Positions 63,054 through 64,000 of a DNA stretch of 64,000 nt are shown in pieces. The number at the start of each line of letters is the position of its first letter. The first letter of the stretch is position 1. The notes under the pieces are model-generated. The model saw only the letters and a list, made by a program, of their open reading frames with translations. It was not told where the DNA came from and did no database searches. The DNA comes from Rallus limicola. Lineage: Eukaryota; Chordata; Aves; Gruiformes; Rallidae. The stretch covers positions 44,108,761 to 44,172,760 of the forward strand of contig JAKCOZ010000003.1 of the NCBI GenBank assembly GCA_022605955.1, given 5' to 3'. Position numbers and translations under genes: made by a program.

Positions 63054-63120
63054 CGTGTCCCGGGACAGCTGCAGCTTGCAGGGAAAAGCTGCTGCCATCC
63101 TGTAGCGCTCGGACCCCAAG

Positions 63121-64000
63121 TCCTCCAGGAAAAGGACTGGAAAATCACACAGGGCGGTGTCTACTGCTTCACGTGGATCCTGTGCTGCTGACCTGGAGGA
63201 GGAATCGACTATAGCGAGGGGTTGGCATCATTCACCCACTAGCCTTCAGCTAGCATCTTCCTCCCAGGCTGGAAGTGCTTATCCTGAGCTCCCCCGGTCT
63301 GCTTCTCCAGGATAGGGAATTGTTTGGCTGGACGTGTGCTAGTGAGCTACCATAAGAAAAGCAAGTGCAGTGTCACCACCCATAAAAACCATGAGAATGT
63401 CAGGCTGATGGAGAAGTGTTTGATTAGGGCTATGCAATCCATCACTCTTACAAGCCAAATTCTCTAGGATGTAGCAGCACCTACATTCAAGTAGTACTGA
63501 TCCTAAGGGCCTGGAGGCAGAACAAGCCTCTGCTTACCAATAAACCTCAGTGAAACTTGCTGCTGGCCTGATCTGGCAATTGCTGGAGTGCCCTCCCTCC
63601 CTCCTACCAAGCAGATTAAGATCATGTGAAAAGTGTTATGTTGAACGGGATTTAACAACGAATTCAGGCACAGAATTGTTGCCCAAATTTGAGTTAGGCT
63701 AATTGGGACAACAGGCAACACATATTCACTCCATGAAAAATTCAGTGAGATTTTTAGTGATGAGAAGAAGTGGTGGACCTTTGTTTTCTGCGTCATCTGA
63801 AAGACTTCTGTTGCAAGCAACCTCAGAGCGTCCAGTGAGACTGTTGATTGTGATGTGACTGCTGGAAAGGTGTGCCTAATGGGTGATATTTGACAAGATA
63901 AGGCTGGTGTGTACCATGGCTGCAGAGTTTTAATAATTTCTGCACAAGCATTGCGGTGCAGGAGTGTATTCATGTGTGTGCTTTAAATGGTCTCCAGATG
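63121..64000. other. non-coding stretch to window end
   Basis: Returns to ordinary base composition. A 156-codon minus-strand open frame (63503-63973) has no recognised domain and no convincing splice context within the window. Confidence 0.35.

Larger units (their letters stand above)
62390..63120. promoter_or_regulatory. CpG island, probable promoter region
   Basis: CpG-dense, GC-rich sequence in clear contrast with the rest of the window, for example GGCGACTCGGTCGCGTCCGG near 62412 and GCGGCGGGCGGGGCGCCCCG near 62923. Two GC boxes are present and no TATA box was seen, as is usual for island promoters. Direction is not fixed by the sequence: on the plus strand a donor-like GGAAG|GTACGG lies near 62867; on the minus strand donor-like sites lie near 62138 and 62124. 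The transcript served is unknown. Confidence 0.65.

Noticed and set aside
62698..63214. Two long plus-strand open frames across the CpG island
   Set aside because: Low-complexity Arg/Gly/Ala-rich translations typical of CpG islands. One reads through the CA repeat as an alternating His-Thr run.
1..64000. CRISPR array, bacterial operon, phage or other gene-dense accessory system
   Set aside because: No regularly spaced repeats, no tandem genes with ribosome binding sites, and base composition and repeats are those of a vertebrate nuclear genome.

Overview
This window looks like bird nuclear DNA: AT-rich, intron- or intergenic-like sequence with no bacterial gene organisation. The main evidence is a set of CR1 LINE copies, the dominant avian retrotransposon. 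Four have recognisable 3' ends or ORF2 sequence of ordinary avian type (about 1.6-1.8, 39.6-40.0, 42.3-43.5 and 60.8-60.9 kb), one is a decayed copy (29.4-29.8 kb), and two are much older and more eroded (5.7-5.9 and 31.3-32.1 kb). A solitary LTR of an avian endogenous-retrovirus type lies at about 26.9-28.06 kb. Short remnants of older amniote repeats, including MIR-core-like pieces, occur near 15.1, 43.6, 50.0, 60.6 and 61.2 kb. From memory of such LTRs I suspect a neoavian bird rather than a galliform, but the sequence alone does not settle the species.

Layout: 1-26 kb is mostly unique non-coding sequence with scattered exon-like segments. 26.9-32.2 kb holds the LTR, a decayed CR1 and an old CR1-like LINE. 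32.5-38.7 kb contains two of the better internal exon-like segments (minus strand) and a candidate last exon with a strong polyadenylation site (plus strand, 38.4-38.7 kb). 39.6-43.6 kb holds two CR1 copies in the same orientation. 47.3-47.5 kb has the best single coding-exon candidate (minus strand), overlapped by an 18-bp perfect inverted repeat. 48.9-49.4 kb is a local CpG-rich patch. 62.4-63.1 kb is a real CpG island with GC boxes, followed by a (CA)14 microsatellite, and is the best promoter candidate.

No complete gene could be recognised and no gene symbol is offered. A working model, clearly inference, is a minus-strand gene reading leftward, with exon-like segments near 47.4, 35.9, 33.8, 23.0, 12.4, 11.6 and perhaps 5.0 kb and a possible promoter in the 62.4-63.1 kb CpG island. 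The exon phases do not all join directly, so exons would be missing from the list. Comparable splice-flanked open segments also turn up on the plus strand, so several of these must be chance. Codon-conservation or RNA-seq evidence would decide. I found no defence, secretion, biosynthetic or other gene system, no tRNA or rRNA gene and no CRISPR array.
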